Source: JAGVSV01 sp040766135 (lineage in GTDB: Bacteria; Bacillota; Clostridia; Christensenellales; Aristaeellaceae). Taken from it: a stretch of DNA of 64,000 nucleotides. The translations under genes were made by a program, and so were the position numbers. A model generated the notes under the pieces. It was not told the DNA's origin, did no database searches, and saw only the letters and a list, made by a program, of their open reading frames with translations. The first letter of the stretch is position 1. The number at the start of each line of letters is the position of its first letter. Location of the stretch: contig JAXGRA010000004.1 in the NCBI GenBank assembly GCA_040766135.1, forward strand, positions 1-64,000. Reading direction: 5' to 3'. This document shows positions 9,200 through 17,395 of the stretch, piece by piece.

Positions 9200-9550
9200 T
9201 TAAACGCGAATGCCCTCTACAATAATATTGACATTGCGCACCTGGATGCCCGTCATGCTTTCCAGCTTATACTTGACGACTTCCTTGATGGCAGTGCAAA
9301 CGGCGGTTACAGAAATGCCGTATTCCACAACAATGTACAAGTCGACATCCACCATGCCGTCCACGGACTTGATCTGGACGCCTTTGCTAAGGTTTTCGCG
9401 CCCCAGCCATTCTACAATACCGTCCTTGGCACGCTTAGAGGACATAGCTACAATGCCGTAGCATTCCAGCGCCGCATAACCGACCACTTTGAGCATGACC
9501 TCTTCGGAGATATAGATCGTGCCAATGTCGTTTTTAATCTTGAACTCCAC
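9200..9550 (-). CDS. Asp23/Gls24 family envelope stress protein (YloU-like)
   Basis: A 116-residue protein of the Asp23/Gls24 family (DUF322), small alkaline-shock or envelope-associated proteins. It shows the alternating strands IGTIYISEEVM and VDVDLYIVVEYG and the C-terminal VRNVNIIVEGI. The start is GTG at 9550, chosen because GGAGG lies seven bases upstream. It is immediately followed by yloV, the conserved Firmicutes pairing. It has no signal peptide and probably works in the cytoplasm near the membrane. Biochemical role unknown. Confidence 0.88.
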   Translation of the reverse strand: MEFKIKNDIGTIYISEEVMLKVVGYAALECYGIVAMSSKRAKDGIVEWLGRENLSKGVQIKSVDGMVDVDLYIVVEYGISVTAVCTAIKEVVKYKLESMTGIQVRNVNIIVEGIRV

Positions 9551-9593
9551 AGTCAGACCTCCTTACCGGCGGATTGGCCGGTCAACTGTGCAC

Positions 9594-9622
9594 AGTATAT
9601 CGTGTTTGACCAGCCTGCGCAA
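9594..9622 (-). promoter_or_regulatory. Candidate promoter of the yloU operon
   Basis: Minus-strand TATACT (9594-9599) lies 17 bases from a weak -35, TTGCGC (9617-9622). The -35 is part of a short hairpin, CTGCGC-AACT-GCGCAG. The -10 is good and the -35 poor. Confidence 0.4.
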
Positions 9623-9646
9623 CTGCGCAGACGCGTTCAGGGCTGG

Positions 9647-11410
9647 TTAAAAGCCGTTTTTGCGGTTGATTTCATCAATCTCGGATTTGCGGATGGGCGG
9701 ATTGCACGATGAACAAGGCGTCAGCTTGCGATTTTCCGCATCATCCAATTGCGCATAGGTAAACGAACCCTTGAGCGGCAGGTAGCGGTCGCGAATGCTG
9801 CGGCAGTTCTGATCCAGATGATAAAATTTGCCGCCGGTGGGGTTAAAGTACAGCATCATGTCATCGGAAGGATACTCATAAAACCTGCCCGGCGCATCGT
9901 CCCACACCAAAACCTTGGTGTTGACCTTGATGTTGTTCCACAGCCAGGTCATGTTCATGCCGTCGCTGTTGTTCTTTCGTTGTACTCGAACACAGCCATG
10001 GCTGGCCTTGGTACCTAGCTGCGCCTCCTGGGCACTATAGTCGCGATACTGAGTGACCGCATTGGTTAAGTACGGCACTTCATGAATCAAACAGCCGCCG
10101 TTGATGCGCATACCCATGGCACAGGTGAGGTTGCCGGCAGGAAAGTCACCGGTGCGGCTGACCATCAGAAATTCGCCGGAGGGGGTTTCGTTCCAAGGCT
10201 GCTGCCGGGTGGGTTTGCCGGTGGAGATCATCAGTGTGGTCAGCAACTTGCCTTCCTTGAATACATACATTTCCTGTTTCAGTTTATCAATCAGCAACCC
10301 AAAGTCTGTGCGTGGGGTAATCTGGGTGAGGTATTGGGTCTCCACATAACCACGGATGAGGTCATCGGTGTTGCCATATCCCCGGCGGCTGGCACAATTA
10401 GGGCCGTAGGAGGAGTTAAAGAACTCCACCAGCGACCAGCCGTCATCGCGCTGCTCAATCACGTTGACGCCCTGGGAGGCATAGGTGAGTTCTCCCACAA
10501 CGTTATCTTTCTTGGTGCTGGCGTCTGGAGTGGCACGCAGCTTGTAGGTAAGGCGCTGATCTTTACCGGTAATCACCGTGATGGGCTGCATCATGACCTT
10601 CCAGATGGCCTCCTCGTTCCATTCGCCCACAGGCAGCGTCCAATAGCTGGAACCAATGGCCTTGTCCCCCAGCGGCTCCATGCTGGGGATTCTATAGTGT
10701 GGGGCTGGGGTAGCCACCGGCTCTGGCGTTTGCGGCACTGCGGTTGCAGGCGGCATGGTCGGCTGATCCACCAGCGTCAACAGCAGATGGTGCGTGTTGC
10801 TGGAAAAGCCTTCTGCATCTGTTAACGTGAAGGATAACATATGCTGACCTGCGGCCACCGGCTGCCCATTGATGGCGCCATCCCAGGCAATGGTCAGGCT
10901 GCCTGCGTCCACATGCTGGTCCAGCACCGTGGCCTCGCCATCGGGCAAAGACATGCTGATATGCAGCTGGCCGGGCATGTTCAGGGTTAAGTTCATCGTC
11001 CAATCCTGGCCGGGGGTCAGCGTGGCATCGGCCACAGATATCGACAGCTGCGGGCTTTCCGGCCCAATTGCAATGTTGGCAGTCGCAGTATCATCGCCCT
11101 GAGTAACGGCCAGTTGATACCAGCCCTCCGCCACAGCGCGGCCATCTCGGGTACAGCCATTCCAGGTAACATGGTTGACCCCTTCGGCCAGCTTAATGCC
11201 CTCAAAAATGGGAAACAACGTTTCCCCCATGCTGTCCTGAAGTGACAAGGTAACCGGGCCGGCTGAGGTTGTTTGGATACCAATGCGCTCCAGCCGACCC
11301 GGGCGCAGCAAAGACGGCACATCGGCAAAATGAATGGACGCAGCGCTGGCGGGCAGCGATGCACCCAACAACAATACAACAGATAATAAAACAGACAGAA
11401 TTCTGCGCAT
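9647..11410 (-). CDS. L,D-transpeptidase (YkuD domain) with Ig-like repeats
   Basis: This 587-residue secreted protein makes 3-3 cross-links or anchors proteins in peptidoglycan by family. A signal peptide (1-23) is followed by two Ig/FlgD-like beta domains (about 25-210), a Pro/Thr/Ala linker, and an SH3-like region with a QGVNVIEQRDDGWSLVEF stretch. The YkuD domain (about 360-495) has the catalytic SHGCVR. The C-terminus adds a small Cys-rich domain (YHLDQNCR then PCSSC), possibly metal-binding. AGGAGGGG precedes the ATG. It is monocistronic, divergent from the Snf2 gene. Catalysis is well supported; the role of the Cys-rich tail is unknown. Confidence 0.9.
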   Translation of the reverse strand: MRRILSVLLSVVLLLGASLPASAASIHFADVPSLLRPGRLERIGIQTTSAGPVTLSLQDSMGETLFPIFEGIKLAEGVNHVTWNGCTRDGRAVAEGWYQLAVTQGDDTATANIAIGPESPQLSISVADATLTPGQDWTMNLTLNMPGQLHISMSLPDGEATVLDQHVDAGSLTIAWDGAINGQPVAAGQHMLSFTLTDAEGFSSNTHHLLLTLVDQPTMPPATAVPQTPEPVATPAPHYRIPSMEPLGDKAIGSSYWTLPVGEWNEEAIWKVMMQPITVITGKDQRLTYKLRATPDASTKKDNVVGELTYASQGVNVIEQRDDGWSLVEFFNSSYGPNCASRRGYGNTDDLIRGYVETQYLTQITPRTDFGLLIDKLKQEMYVFKEGKLLTTLMISTGKPTRQQPWNETPSGEFLMVSRTGDFPAGNLTCAMGMRINGGCLIHEVPYLTNAVTQYRDYSAQEAQLGTKASHGCVRVQRKNNSDGMNMTWLWNNIKVNTKVLVWDDAPGRFYEYPSDDMMLYFNPTGGKFYHLDQNCRSIRDRYLPLKGSFTYAQLDDAENRKLTPCSSCNPPIRKSEIDEINRKNGF

Positions 11411-11434
11411 TTGTCCCCTCCTTAGAACGGTAAT

Positions 11435-11463
11435 ATGATACCAAATCCAGCACAGGCCAACAA
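11435..11463 (-). promoter_or_regulatory. Candidate promoter of the L,D-transpeptidase
   Basis: On the minus strand TTGTTG (11458-11463) and TATCAT (11435-11440) are spaced by 17 bases, ahead of an AGGAGGGG ribosome site. Moderate match. Confidence 0.4.
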
Positions 11464-11482
11464 GGTAACCTTTTATGATTCA

Positions 11483-11511
11483 TTGTAAAACATTGTATGT
11501 TCATTTATAAT
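11483..11511 (+). promoter_or_regulatory. Promoter of the Snf2-nuclease gene
   Basis: TTGTAA (11483-11488), a 17-base spacer and a perfect TATAAT (11506-11511). The expected transcript start (about 11518) is within two bases of the ATG at 11520, so the message may be leaderless. Confidence 0.6.
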
Positions 11512-11519
11512 TTGCATGT

Positions 11520-13733
11520 ATGCAACAGTTTAGCGACGAACAAAAATCTATGCCGGCACGGGTATTATCCGCACTGCAGGCCATCCGCGTCCCGGTGACG
11601 CTGGATGAATATGACCTGCACCAGTTGGTGCAGGAAGCGCTTGCCGCACATAACATTGATGTACTGCACGAGGCGCGGGTGGCTCCACGCTGCCGCATTG
11701 ACTTCCTGGCGGGTGATGTGGGTATCGAAATCAAGCGCGGCAAACCTGCGCATGAACCCTTGCTACGGCAGCTTTCGCGATATGCCGCATCGCCCATGAT
11801 CAGCGCCCTGTTTGTGGTGTGCGAGCGTGCGCTGAACCTCCCCCCTGTCATTGAGGGCAAGCCTTGCCGTGTCATTGCATTATGGGCCCTGTGGGGCGTC
11901 GCTATGCCTGAGCGTACTGGCCCTATCCGGCAGGTCGCAGTAGAAGAAGCTGCTTTTAAGTTGCAATCACCACAGGAAAACATGACAGTAGAGCTGCCGC
12001 AAGCGCCGGAGGATGTGCCGCTGCCTTCTTACTTGGACGCACCGCGCATTACCCAGCATACCTATGGAACATTAAGCTACAACCGCCAGCGCAAATGCTG
12101 GATGATTCGAGGAGAACCGGCGGTAACCGAGCTGGCCAAACGGCTGTTTCCGGGCAGTGATAAAGGCAAACGCGGCTTGGCATATTTTACGGCGCATCGG
12201 CGCGCGGTGGGCGACTTGAATTGGCTGATGCAGCGATATCCCCTGGACATTGCCGCACAGGATCGGGAACGTTGGGAAAAGGCGCTGGCGCAGGCACGGG
12301 CCCATGCCTACCACCGGGAGTTGTTGCGCGGGCAGCTGCCGCAGGTTACGGTGCCTCGTTCTGCATTTGTGGGTACGTTGCGGCCATTTCAGCAGGAGGG
12401 GCTCAACTGGCTGTATCACACGCAGCGCGCGCTGTTGGCCGATGAAATGGGCCTTGGAAAGACCGTTCAATGCTTAGCTTGCCTGGCTGCGCTGAGTGCA
12501 TTCCCGTGTGTGATTGTGGTACCGCCACATTTGATGCGTAACTGGGCCGTAGAAATTGAACGTTTTTTACGTATTAACGGTGCTCCTGTTCGGGTTCATA
12601 CACTGCAGGGGCTTAAACCCTATCCGCTGCCAGATGCTGATGTGTATATCGTGCACTATCTGTTGCTGCGGGGATGGAAAGAGGCGTTGCCTCGATATGG
12701 TTTTCGTGCTGTGGTGTTCGATGAAATTCAGGAGTTACGTCACCGCGGCACCGAAAAGTACAGCGCAGCCAGCCTATTATCAGATGCCAGTGACCGCGTA
12801 TTTGGCCTGTCCGGCACGCCCATTTACAACATGGGCGGCGAAATATGGAATGTGGTGAATATCTTAGACTATCAGTTTTTAGGGGATTGGGAGTCCTTTA
12901 CCCGTGAATGGTGCTATGGCTACGGCAATGCCGTGGTGATCAAGCCTGAACTGTTAGGCGAACACCTCCGGCGCGAGGGGTTGATGCTGCGCCGTACCAA
13001 GCAGGATGTGCTGCCTGAGCTTCCACCCAAGCGCCGCCTGGTACAGGAGGTGGACAGCGACAGCGCATTATACCGGATGCTGATGGAACCGGTGCTGGAT
13101 CAGCTGCGACGGTGGCGGGAGGAACAAATGTCGCCGTCGGAACGCGCCCTGCTGGAAGGAACGATCTCGCAGGGCGAGCGCCAGGCCACCGGTATGGCCA
13201 AAGCACCCTTCGTAGGGCAGTTTGTGCGCGCGCTGGTGGAAGGCGGCGAAAAGGTGCTGCTGTTTGCGCATCACCACGCGGTGATGGATACGTACCGGCG
13301 TGATTTGAAAAGCTTGTCCCCTGTGTTTATTACCGGCCGCGAAACCATGGCACAAAAACAGCATGCCGTGGAACGATTTATGGAAGGTAAGACGGGCCTA
13401 TGCTGCATTTCATTGCGCGCGGCTTCCGGGCTGAACCTGCAGCGCGCCACCTGCGTGGTGTTTGGGGAGCTGGACTGGTCACCGGCTGTGCACAGTCAGG
13501 CTGAGGATCGTGCGCACCGTATTGGGCAGGCCGACTCGCTGTTGTGCTATTATTTGGTAAGCCCCCAAGGCAGTGATGCTGATATCCAGGAGGCATTGGG
13601 CTTGAAGGTTAGCCAGTTTTTAGGGCTGATGGGAGAAACAGCCCCCAGCCAGGCGGATGAAATGGCCTCTGCTACCATGGCCCGACGGCATGTGGAACGA
13701 CTGCTGGCGCGCATGGGGGAGCAGTCCATTTGA
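11520..13733 (+). CDS. Snf2-family DNA translocase with N-terminal nuclease-like domain
   Basis: A 737-residue SWI2/SNF2 ATPase. The N-terminal 140 residues look like a PD-(D/E)xK fold: Glu51, Asp61 in RIDFLAG and Glu70-x-Lys72 in GIEIKRG. A middle region (about 170-265) begins GTLSYNRQRKCWMIRG and is rich in basic residues, loosely recalling SMARCAL1-like annealing helicases. The motor has Walker A DEMGLGKT (about 305-315), DEIQ in motif II (about 401), SGTP in motif III and a C-terminal AEDRAHRIGQ. No Shine-Dalgarno precedes 11520, and the alternative ATG at 11550 has none either. It lies upstream of ruvCAB on the same strand. Repair, fork remodelling or defence are all possible; I do not recognise a named family. 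Confidence 0.85.
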   Translation: MQQFSDEQKSMPARVLSALQAIRVPVTLDEYDLHQLVQEALAAHNIDVLHEARVAPRCRIDFLAGDVGIEIKRGKPAHEPLLRQLSRYAASPMISALFVVCERALNLPPVIEGKPCRVIALWALWGVAMPERTGPIRQVAVEEAAFKLQSPQENMTVELPQAPEDVPLPSYLDAPRITQHTYGTLSYNRQRKCWMIRGEPAVTELAKRLFPGSDKGKRGLAYFTAHRRAVGDLNWLMQRYPLDIAAQDRERWEKALAQARAHAYHRELLRGQLPQVTVPRSAFVGTLRPFQQEGLNWLYHTQRALLADEMGLGKTVQCLACLAALSAFPCVIVVPPHLMRNWAVEIERFLRINGAPVRVHTLQGLKPYPLPDADVYIVHYLLLRGWKEALPRYGFRAVVFDEIQELRHRGTEKYSAASLLSDASDRVFGLSGTPIYNMGGEIWNVVNILDYQFLGDWESFTREWCYGYGNAVVIKPELLGEHLRREGLMLRRTKQDVLPELPPKRRLVQEVDSDSALYRMLMEPVLDQLRRWREEQMSPSERALLEGTISQGERQATGMAKAPFVGQFVRALVEGGEKVLLFAHHHAVMDTYRRDLKSLSPVFITGRETMAQKQHAVERFMEGKTGLCCISLRAASGLNLQRATCVVFGELDWSPAVHSQAEDRAHRIGQADSLLCYYLVSPQGSDADIQEALGLKVSQFLGLMGETAPSQADEMASATMARRHVERLLARMGEQSI

Positions 13734-13758
13734 CATACACGAATGTATGTTCTATGAT
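13730..13758 (+). promoter_or_regulatory. Promoter of ruvCAB-queA
   Basis: A near-consensus sigma-A promoter: TTGACA (13730-13735), 17-base spacer and TATGAT (13753-13758). Its -35 overlaps the stop codon of the Snf2 gene. Confidence 0.88.
13740..13753 (+). promoter_or_regulatory. LexA/DinR-type SOS box over the ruvC promoter
   Basis: CGAATGTATGTTCT matches 12 of 14 positions of the Gram-positive SOS box (CGAAC-N4-GTTCG type). It lies inside the -35/-10 spacer and touches the -10, ideal for repression. ruvAB control by LexA is established in several bacteria; here it is inferred from the site. Confidence 0.75.
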
Positions 13759-13778
13759 TGCACGCGATGGGAGGGTAT

Positions 13779-14273
13779 ATGCGGATACTGGGTATTGATC
13801 CGGGCCTGGCTACCATGGGTTGGGGCGTTGTAGATGTGGAGCGCGGCATGCCGCGCTATGTTGCCTGCGGTACCATTACAACCACGCCGGACACCCTCTT
13901 CCCCCAGCGGCTGGTATCCATACGGACGGATGTAGAAAATCTGCTGGCACGCTACAAGCCGGATCATATCGTGTTTGAAGAATTGTTTTTTGCCAGAAAC
14001 GTGACCACAGCGTTTACCGTAGGTGCCGCACGCGGGGTGGCTATCACCGTATGTGCGGCCTATACTAACCAGTTATACGAATACACTCCCATGCAGATTA
14101 AGCAAGCTGTGGTGGGCTATGGTCATGCAGAAAAGCAGCAAGTGCAGCAAATGCTGCGCATGATTTTGAAACTTTCTGATATTATAAAGCCGGATGACGC
14201 CGCAGACGCAGTAGCAGCCGCCGTCACCCATGCGCATACCGGCCGGGCAAGCGGCCAGTTTTTGATGAAATAG
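13779..14273 (+). CDS. ruvC: Holliday junction resolvase RuvC
   Basis: RuvC cuts Holliday junctions symmetrically as a dimer. The protein is 164 residues. The acidic active site is visible: Asp in ILGIDPG at the N-terminus, Glu in VFEELFF, and the C-terminal DDAADA carrying two Asp residues. The ATG at 13779 is preferred over an in-frame ATG 21 bases upstream because GGGAGGG precedes it and the upstream codon falls in the -10 box. It leads the ruvC-ruvA-ruvB-queA operon. Confidence 0.96.
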   Translation: MRILGIDPGLATMGWGVVDVERGMPRYVACGTITTTPDTLFPQRLVSIRTDVENLLARYKPDHIVFEELFFARNVTTAFTVGAARGVAITVCAAYTNQLYEYTPMQIKQAVVGYGHAEKQQVQQMLRMILKLSDIIKPDDAADAVAAAVTHAHTGRASGQFLMK

Positions 14274-14282
14274 AGGCAAACG

Positions 14283-14891
14283 ATGTACGCATTTATTGAA
14301 GGCACGGTAGAAGCGAAATCATTGACCGAGTTGGTGGTGTCTGCCGGCGGCGTAGGGTACCGTATCCTGTGTACCACCACCGCGCTGTCCGGTGCCCCAG
14401 CCATCGGGGAAACCATGCGGGTGTACACCTTCCTGAACGTACGGGAGGATGCGCTGGAGCTGTTTGGTTTTTTATCACAGGAGGAGCGGGCGCTGTTCCT
14501 GAAGCTTACCGGCGTTACGGGCATTGGCCCGCGCACGGCGCTGGGCATTGTGGGCAGCATGCCTATCAACGATTTGAAGTTAGCCGTGATGACCGGCGAT
14601 ATCGCGGTGCTTTCCCGCGCCCCGGGCGTGGGCAAAAAAACTGCGCAGCGCATTGCGCTGGAACTCAAGGACAAGTTTGCACCCGATGAGCTGATGATGG
14701 AGGGCGGCGATGTGCCGGTGATGACTGCCAGTTCCGGCGGAAGCCAGGGGGAAGCTATACTGGCGCTGCTGTCGCTAGGTTACACACAGACTGAGGCTGC
14801 CCGCGCCATTTCTCAGGTGCAAAAGGAAGCCGGCGACGCGCCGGCTGATCAACTGGTGCGGCTGGCGCTGCGCAGCATGCTGAAAGGATAA
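14283..14891 (+). CDS. ruvA: Holliday junction branch migration protein RuvA
   Basis: RuvA tetramers bind the four-way junction and load RuvB. At 202 residues it is standard length. It has the N-terminal OB domain (MYAFIEGTVE onward), helix-hairpin-helix motifs in LTGVTGIGPRTAL and SRAPGVGKKTAQRI, and a C-terminal RuvB-binding domain (about 155-200). It starts nine bases after ruvC with GAGG upstream. Confidence 0.96.
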   Translation: MYAFIEGTVEAKSLTELVVSAGGVGYRILCTTTALSGAPAIGETMRVYTFLNVREDALELFGFLSQEERALFLKLTGVTGIGPRTALGIVGSMPINDLKLAVMTGDIAVLSRAPGVGKKTAQRIALELKDKFAPDELMMEGGDVPVMTASSGGSQGEAILALLSLGYTQTEAARAISQVQKEAGDAPADQLVRLALRSMLKG

Positions 14892-14892
14892 T

Positions 14893-15948
14893 ATGGACGC
14901 TGATCGTTTGATAGCCCCCGGCATGCAGCCGGATGACCTGGACACCGACATATCGCTGCGCCCCAAAACGCTGCGCGAATACGTAGGGCAGCAAAAGGTG
15001 CGCGAAAACCTGAGCATTTACATCGAAGCTGCGTTAAAGCGCCGCGATGCGTTGGATCATATCCTGCTGTATGGCCCGCCGGGCTTGGGCAAAACCACGC
15101 TGGCTTTTATCATTGCTTCTGAAATGGGCCAAAGCATACGGATTACATCCGGGCCTGCCATTGAGCGGCCAGGTGATTTGGCCTCTATCCTGACCAATCT
15201 AAACGCCGGGGATGTGCTGTTTATTGACGAGATCCACCGTCTGTCGCGCGCGGTAGAGGAAGTATTGTACCCGGCCATGGAGGACTATGCGCTGGATCTT
15301 ATGATTGGCAAAGGCCCCACCGCGCGCTCCATGCGGCTGGAACTGCCACGTTTTACGCTGGTAGGCGCCACCACGCGCGCAGGTCAGCTATCTGCCCCCC
15401 TGCGCGATCGGTTTGGCATGCTGTTCCGGCTGGAGCTTTATACGCCGGAGGAGCTATCGCTCATCCTGAAGCGCTCGGCACACATCCTGAACATGCCCGC
15501 CGATGAGGATGGCATCCAGGAAATTGCACGCCGCTGCCGTGGCACGCCGCGTATCGCCAACCGCATGCTCAAGCGCGTGCGGGATTATGCGCAGGTACGC
15601 GCAGGCGGGAAGGTAACCAAACAGGTGGCGCAAGACGGCCTGGATTTGATGGATGTGGATGCGCTGGGCCTGGATCGGGTAGACCGCAACGTGCTGCTGA
15701 CCATGATTGATAAGTTTGCGGGCGGGCCGGTGGGGCTGGATACGCTGGCCGCGTCTACCGGCGAGGATGCGATTACCATTGAGGATGTATATGAGCCGTA
15801 CTTGCTGCAGCTGGGTTTTATCCAGCGCACGCCGCGCGGCCGGGTAGCCACCGAGGCGGCCTACCGGCATTTGCAGCGCACGCCTCCTGCTTCCATGCAG
15901 CAAGCCGACAACAACATGCAAATGGATTTTTTTGATGAAAACCAGTGA
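14893..15948 (+). CDS. ruvB: Holliday junction branch migration ATPase RuvB
   Basis: The hexameric AAA+ motor of the RuvAB complex, 351 residues. Walker A GPPGLGKTT, Walker B FIDEIHRLSR, sensor GATTRAG and the C-terminal winged helix ending near GFIQRTPRGR are all present. It follows ruvA after a single base and overlaps queA by 14 bases, so the four genes are one tightly coupled unit. Confidence 0.97.
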   Translation: MDADRLIAPGMQPDDLDTDISLRPKTLREYVGQQKVRENLSIYIEAALKRRDALDHILLYGPPGLGKTTLAFIIASEMGQSIRITSGPAIERPGDLASILTNLNAGDVLFIDEIHRLSRAVEEVLYPAMEDYALDLMIGKGPTARSMRLELPRFTLVGATTRAGQLSAPLRDRFGMLFRLELYTPEELSLILKRSAHILNMPADEDGIQEIARRCRGTPRIANRMLKRVRDYAQVRAGGKVTKQVAQDGLDLMDVDALGLDRVDRNVLLTMIDKFAGGPVGLDTLAASTGEDAITIEDVYEPYLLQLGFIQRTPRGRVATEAAYRHLQRTPPASMQQADNNMQMDFFDENQ

Positions 15949-16972
15949 CTTTTATTATGATCTGCCTCAGCGCCTGATAGCACAGCACCCCGCCCAACCG
16001 CGCGATGCCAGCCGCATGCTGGTATGCAACAGCAACAACGCTACCACACTGGACAGCACGTTCCGCGCGTTTCCGACCTATTTAAGGCCTGGGGATGTGC
16101 TGGTGCTCAATCACACGCGCGTCATCCCGGCGCGCCTGTTGGGTGTTAAAAAGGATACTCTGGTCCCGGTAGAGGTGCTGCTGCTGCGCCGCCATAGCCG
16201 GGATTGCTGGGAAGCGCTGGTGCGCCCCGGACGCCGGTTAAAGGCAGGCGCGCAGGTAATCTTTGGCGATGGCGCGCTTATGGCCACCATTGGCGAAACG
16301 ACATCCGCCGGTGGGCGCATGGTGCATTTTGCATATGATGGGGTGTTTGAGCAAATATTGGACGCTTTAGGTCAAATGCCGCTGCCGCCCTATATCACCG
16401 AGCAGCTGACCGACAGCAGTCAATATCAGACGGTATATGCCAAGCATGACGGCAGCGCCGCAGCGCCCACAGCGGGGCTGCACTTCACCAGCGAAACGCT
16501 GGACACCGTCCGCGCACTAGGCGTAGACATTGTGCCCATCCTGCTTCACGTGGGGCTGGGCACCTTCCGGCCTGTCAAGGCTGATACGGTAGAAGAACAT
16601 GTCATGCACGAGGAATACTATGAGGTAAGCCCGGAGGCCGCGCAGCGCATCAACGCGGCCCGCGCCCGTGGCGGCAGAGTCATTTGCGTGGGCACCACCT
16701 GCGTGCGCACGTTGGAAACAGTGGCCGATGAAAAGGGGCATATTGTCCCGGGTGCCGGCATGACCAACATATTTATCACGCCGGGGTACACGTTCCGCGC
16801 CACGGATGTATTGCTGACCAATTTTCATTTGCCCGAGAGCACGCTGCTGATGCTGGTATCGGCATTGATGGGGCGCGAGCATGCCTTGCAGGCCTATCAA
16901 AAAGCGGTATCGCTTGAATACCGCTTCTTTAGCTTTGGCGATTGCATGCTGATCGGGCCATCGCTTTTGTAG
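15935..16972 (+). CDS. queA: S-adenosylmethionine:tRNA ribosyltransferase-isomerase QueA
   Basis: QueA transfers the ribosyl group of SAM to 7-aminomethyl-7-deazaguanine in tRNA, making epoxyqueuosine. It is about 345 residues with the family's MKTSDFYYDLP start, LNHTRVIPARL, and C-terminal TNFHLPESTLLMLVSA. The second of two adjacent ATGs (15935) gives the canonical N-terminus. Gene order ruvB-queA is common in Firmicutes; no tgt gene is in view. Confidence 0.96.
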   Translation: MKTSDFYYDLPQRLIAQHPAQPRDASRMLVCNSNNATTLDSTFRAFPTYLRPGDVLVLNHTRVIPARLLGVKKDTLVPVEVLLLRRHSRDCWEALVRPGRRLKAGAQVIFGDGALMATIGETTSAGGRMVHFAYDGVFEQILDALGQMPLPPYITEQLTDSSQYQTVYAKHDGSAAAPTAGLHFTSETLDTVRALGVDIVPILLHVGLGTFRPVKADTVEEHVMHEEYYEVSPEAAQRINAARARGGRVICVGTTCVRTLETVADEKGHIVPGAGMTNIFITPGYTFRATDVLLTNFHLPESTLLMLVSALMGREHALQAYQKAVSLEYRFFSFGDCMLIGPSLL

Positions 16973-16978
16973 AATAAT

Positions 16979-17000
16979 AAAAAAGCCGCATCGCTGCGGC
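16979..17000 (-). terminator. Intrinsic terminator of rpsT
   Basis: Read on the minus strand, a GCCGCA-GCGA-TGCGGC hairpin (16985-17000) is followed by six U. It sits between convergent queA and rpsT and may also slow queA transcripts, though it has no U-tract in that direction. Confidence 0.82.
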
Positions 17001-17007
17001 GTGGGCA

Positions 17008-17274
17008 TTAAGCCTGTGTGCTGGCCTTGTGAAGGGCCTTGGCCATGCGGGCCTTTTTGCGGTTGGCAGTGTTCTTATGAACGATCCCTTTCGCAACGGC
17101 TTTATCCATCACGGAGGTGGCATTCACCAGCTCCTGCTGGGCACCTTGTTCCGACGCCAGGGCGGTGGTGAACCGCTTGACGGCTGTCTTTACCTGTGAC
17201 TTCACCATGCGGTTGCGCAGGTTCTTCTTCGCATCAGATTTCACGCGCTTAATGGCTGACTTAATGTTGGGCAA
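17008..17274 (-). CDS. rpsT: 30S ribosomal protein S20
   Basis: S20 binds 16S rRNA early in 30S assembly. The 88-residue, lysine/arginine-rich helical protein (PNIKSAIKRVKSD at the start, NRKKARMAKALHK at the end) is diagnostic. The start codon is TTG at 17274, supported by a strong AGGAGGTG upstream. A UUG start is also used by E. coli rpsT, where it matters for autoregulation, so it may be functional here too (inference). It is monocistronic with its own terminator. Confidence 0.96.
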   Translation of the reverse strand: MPNIKSAIKRVKSDAKKNLRNRMVKSQVKTAVKRFTTALASEQGAQQELVNATSVMDKAVAKGIVHKNTANRKKARMAKALHKASTQA

Positions 17275-17317
17275 CTTCTTTCACCTCCTGCCCTGCTTCG
17301 GTAAGCAAGCGGGATAT

Positions 17318-17346
17318 ATATTACCATTACAAAAACACGAATGCAA
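17318..17346 (-). promoter_or_regulatory. Candidate rpsT promoter (extended -10)
   Basis: Minus strand: TTGCAT (17341-17346), 17 bases, TAATAT (17318-17323) preceded by TGG, an extended -10. The -35 is weak. Confidence 0.5.
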
Positions 17347-17395
17347 GCCTGAAAAACAACAGATTTTACAAAAACGTCAAAAACGCCTTAAACCT

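Noticed and set aside
9615..9630. Hairpin CTGCGC-AACT-GCGCAG as a terminator of the L,D-transpeptidase gene
   Set aside because: No U-tract follows in either direction and it overlaps the weak yloU -35.
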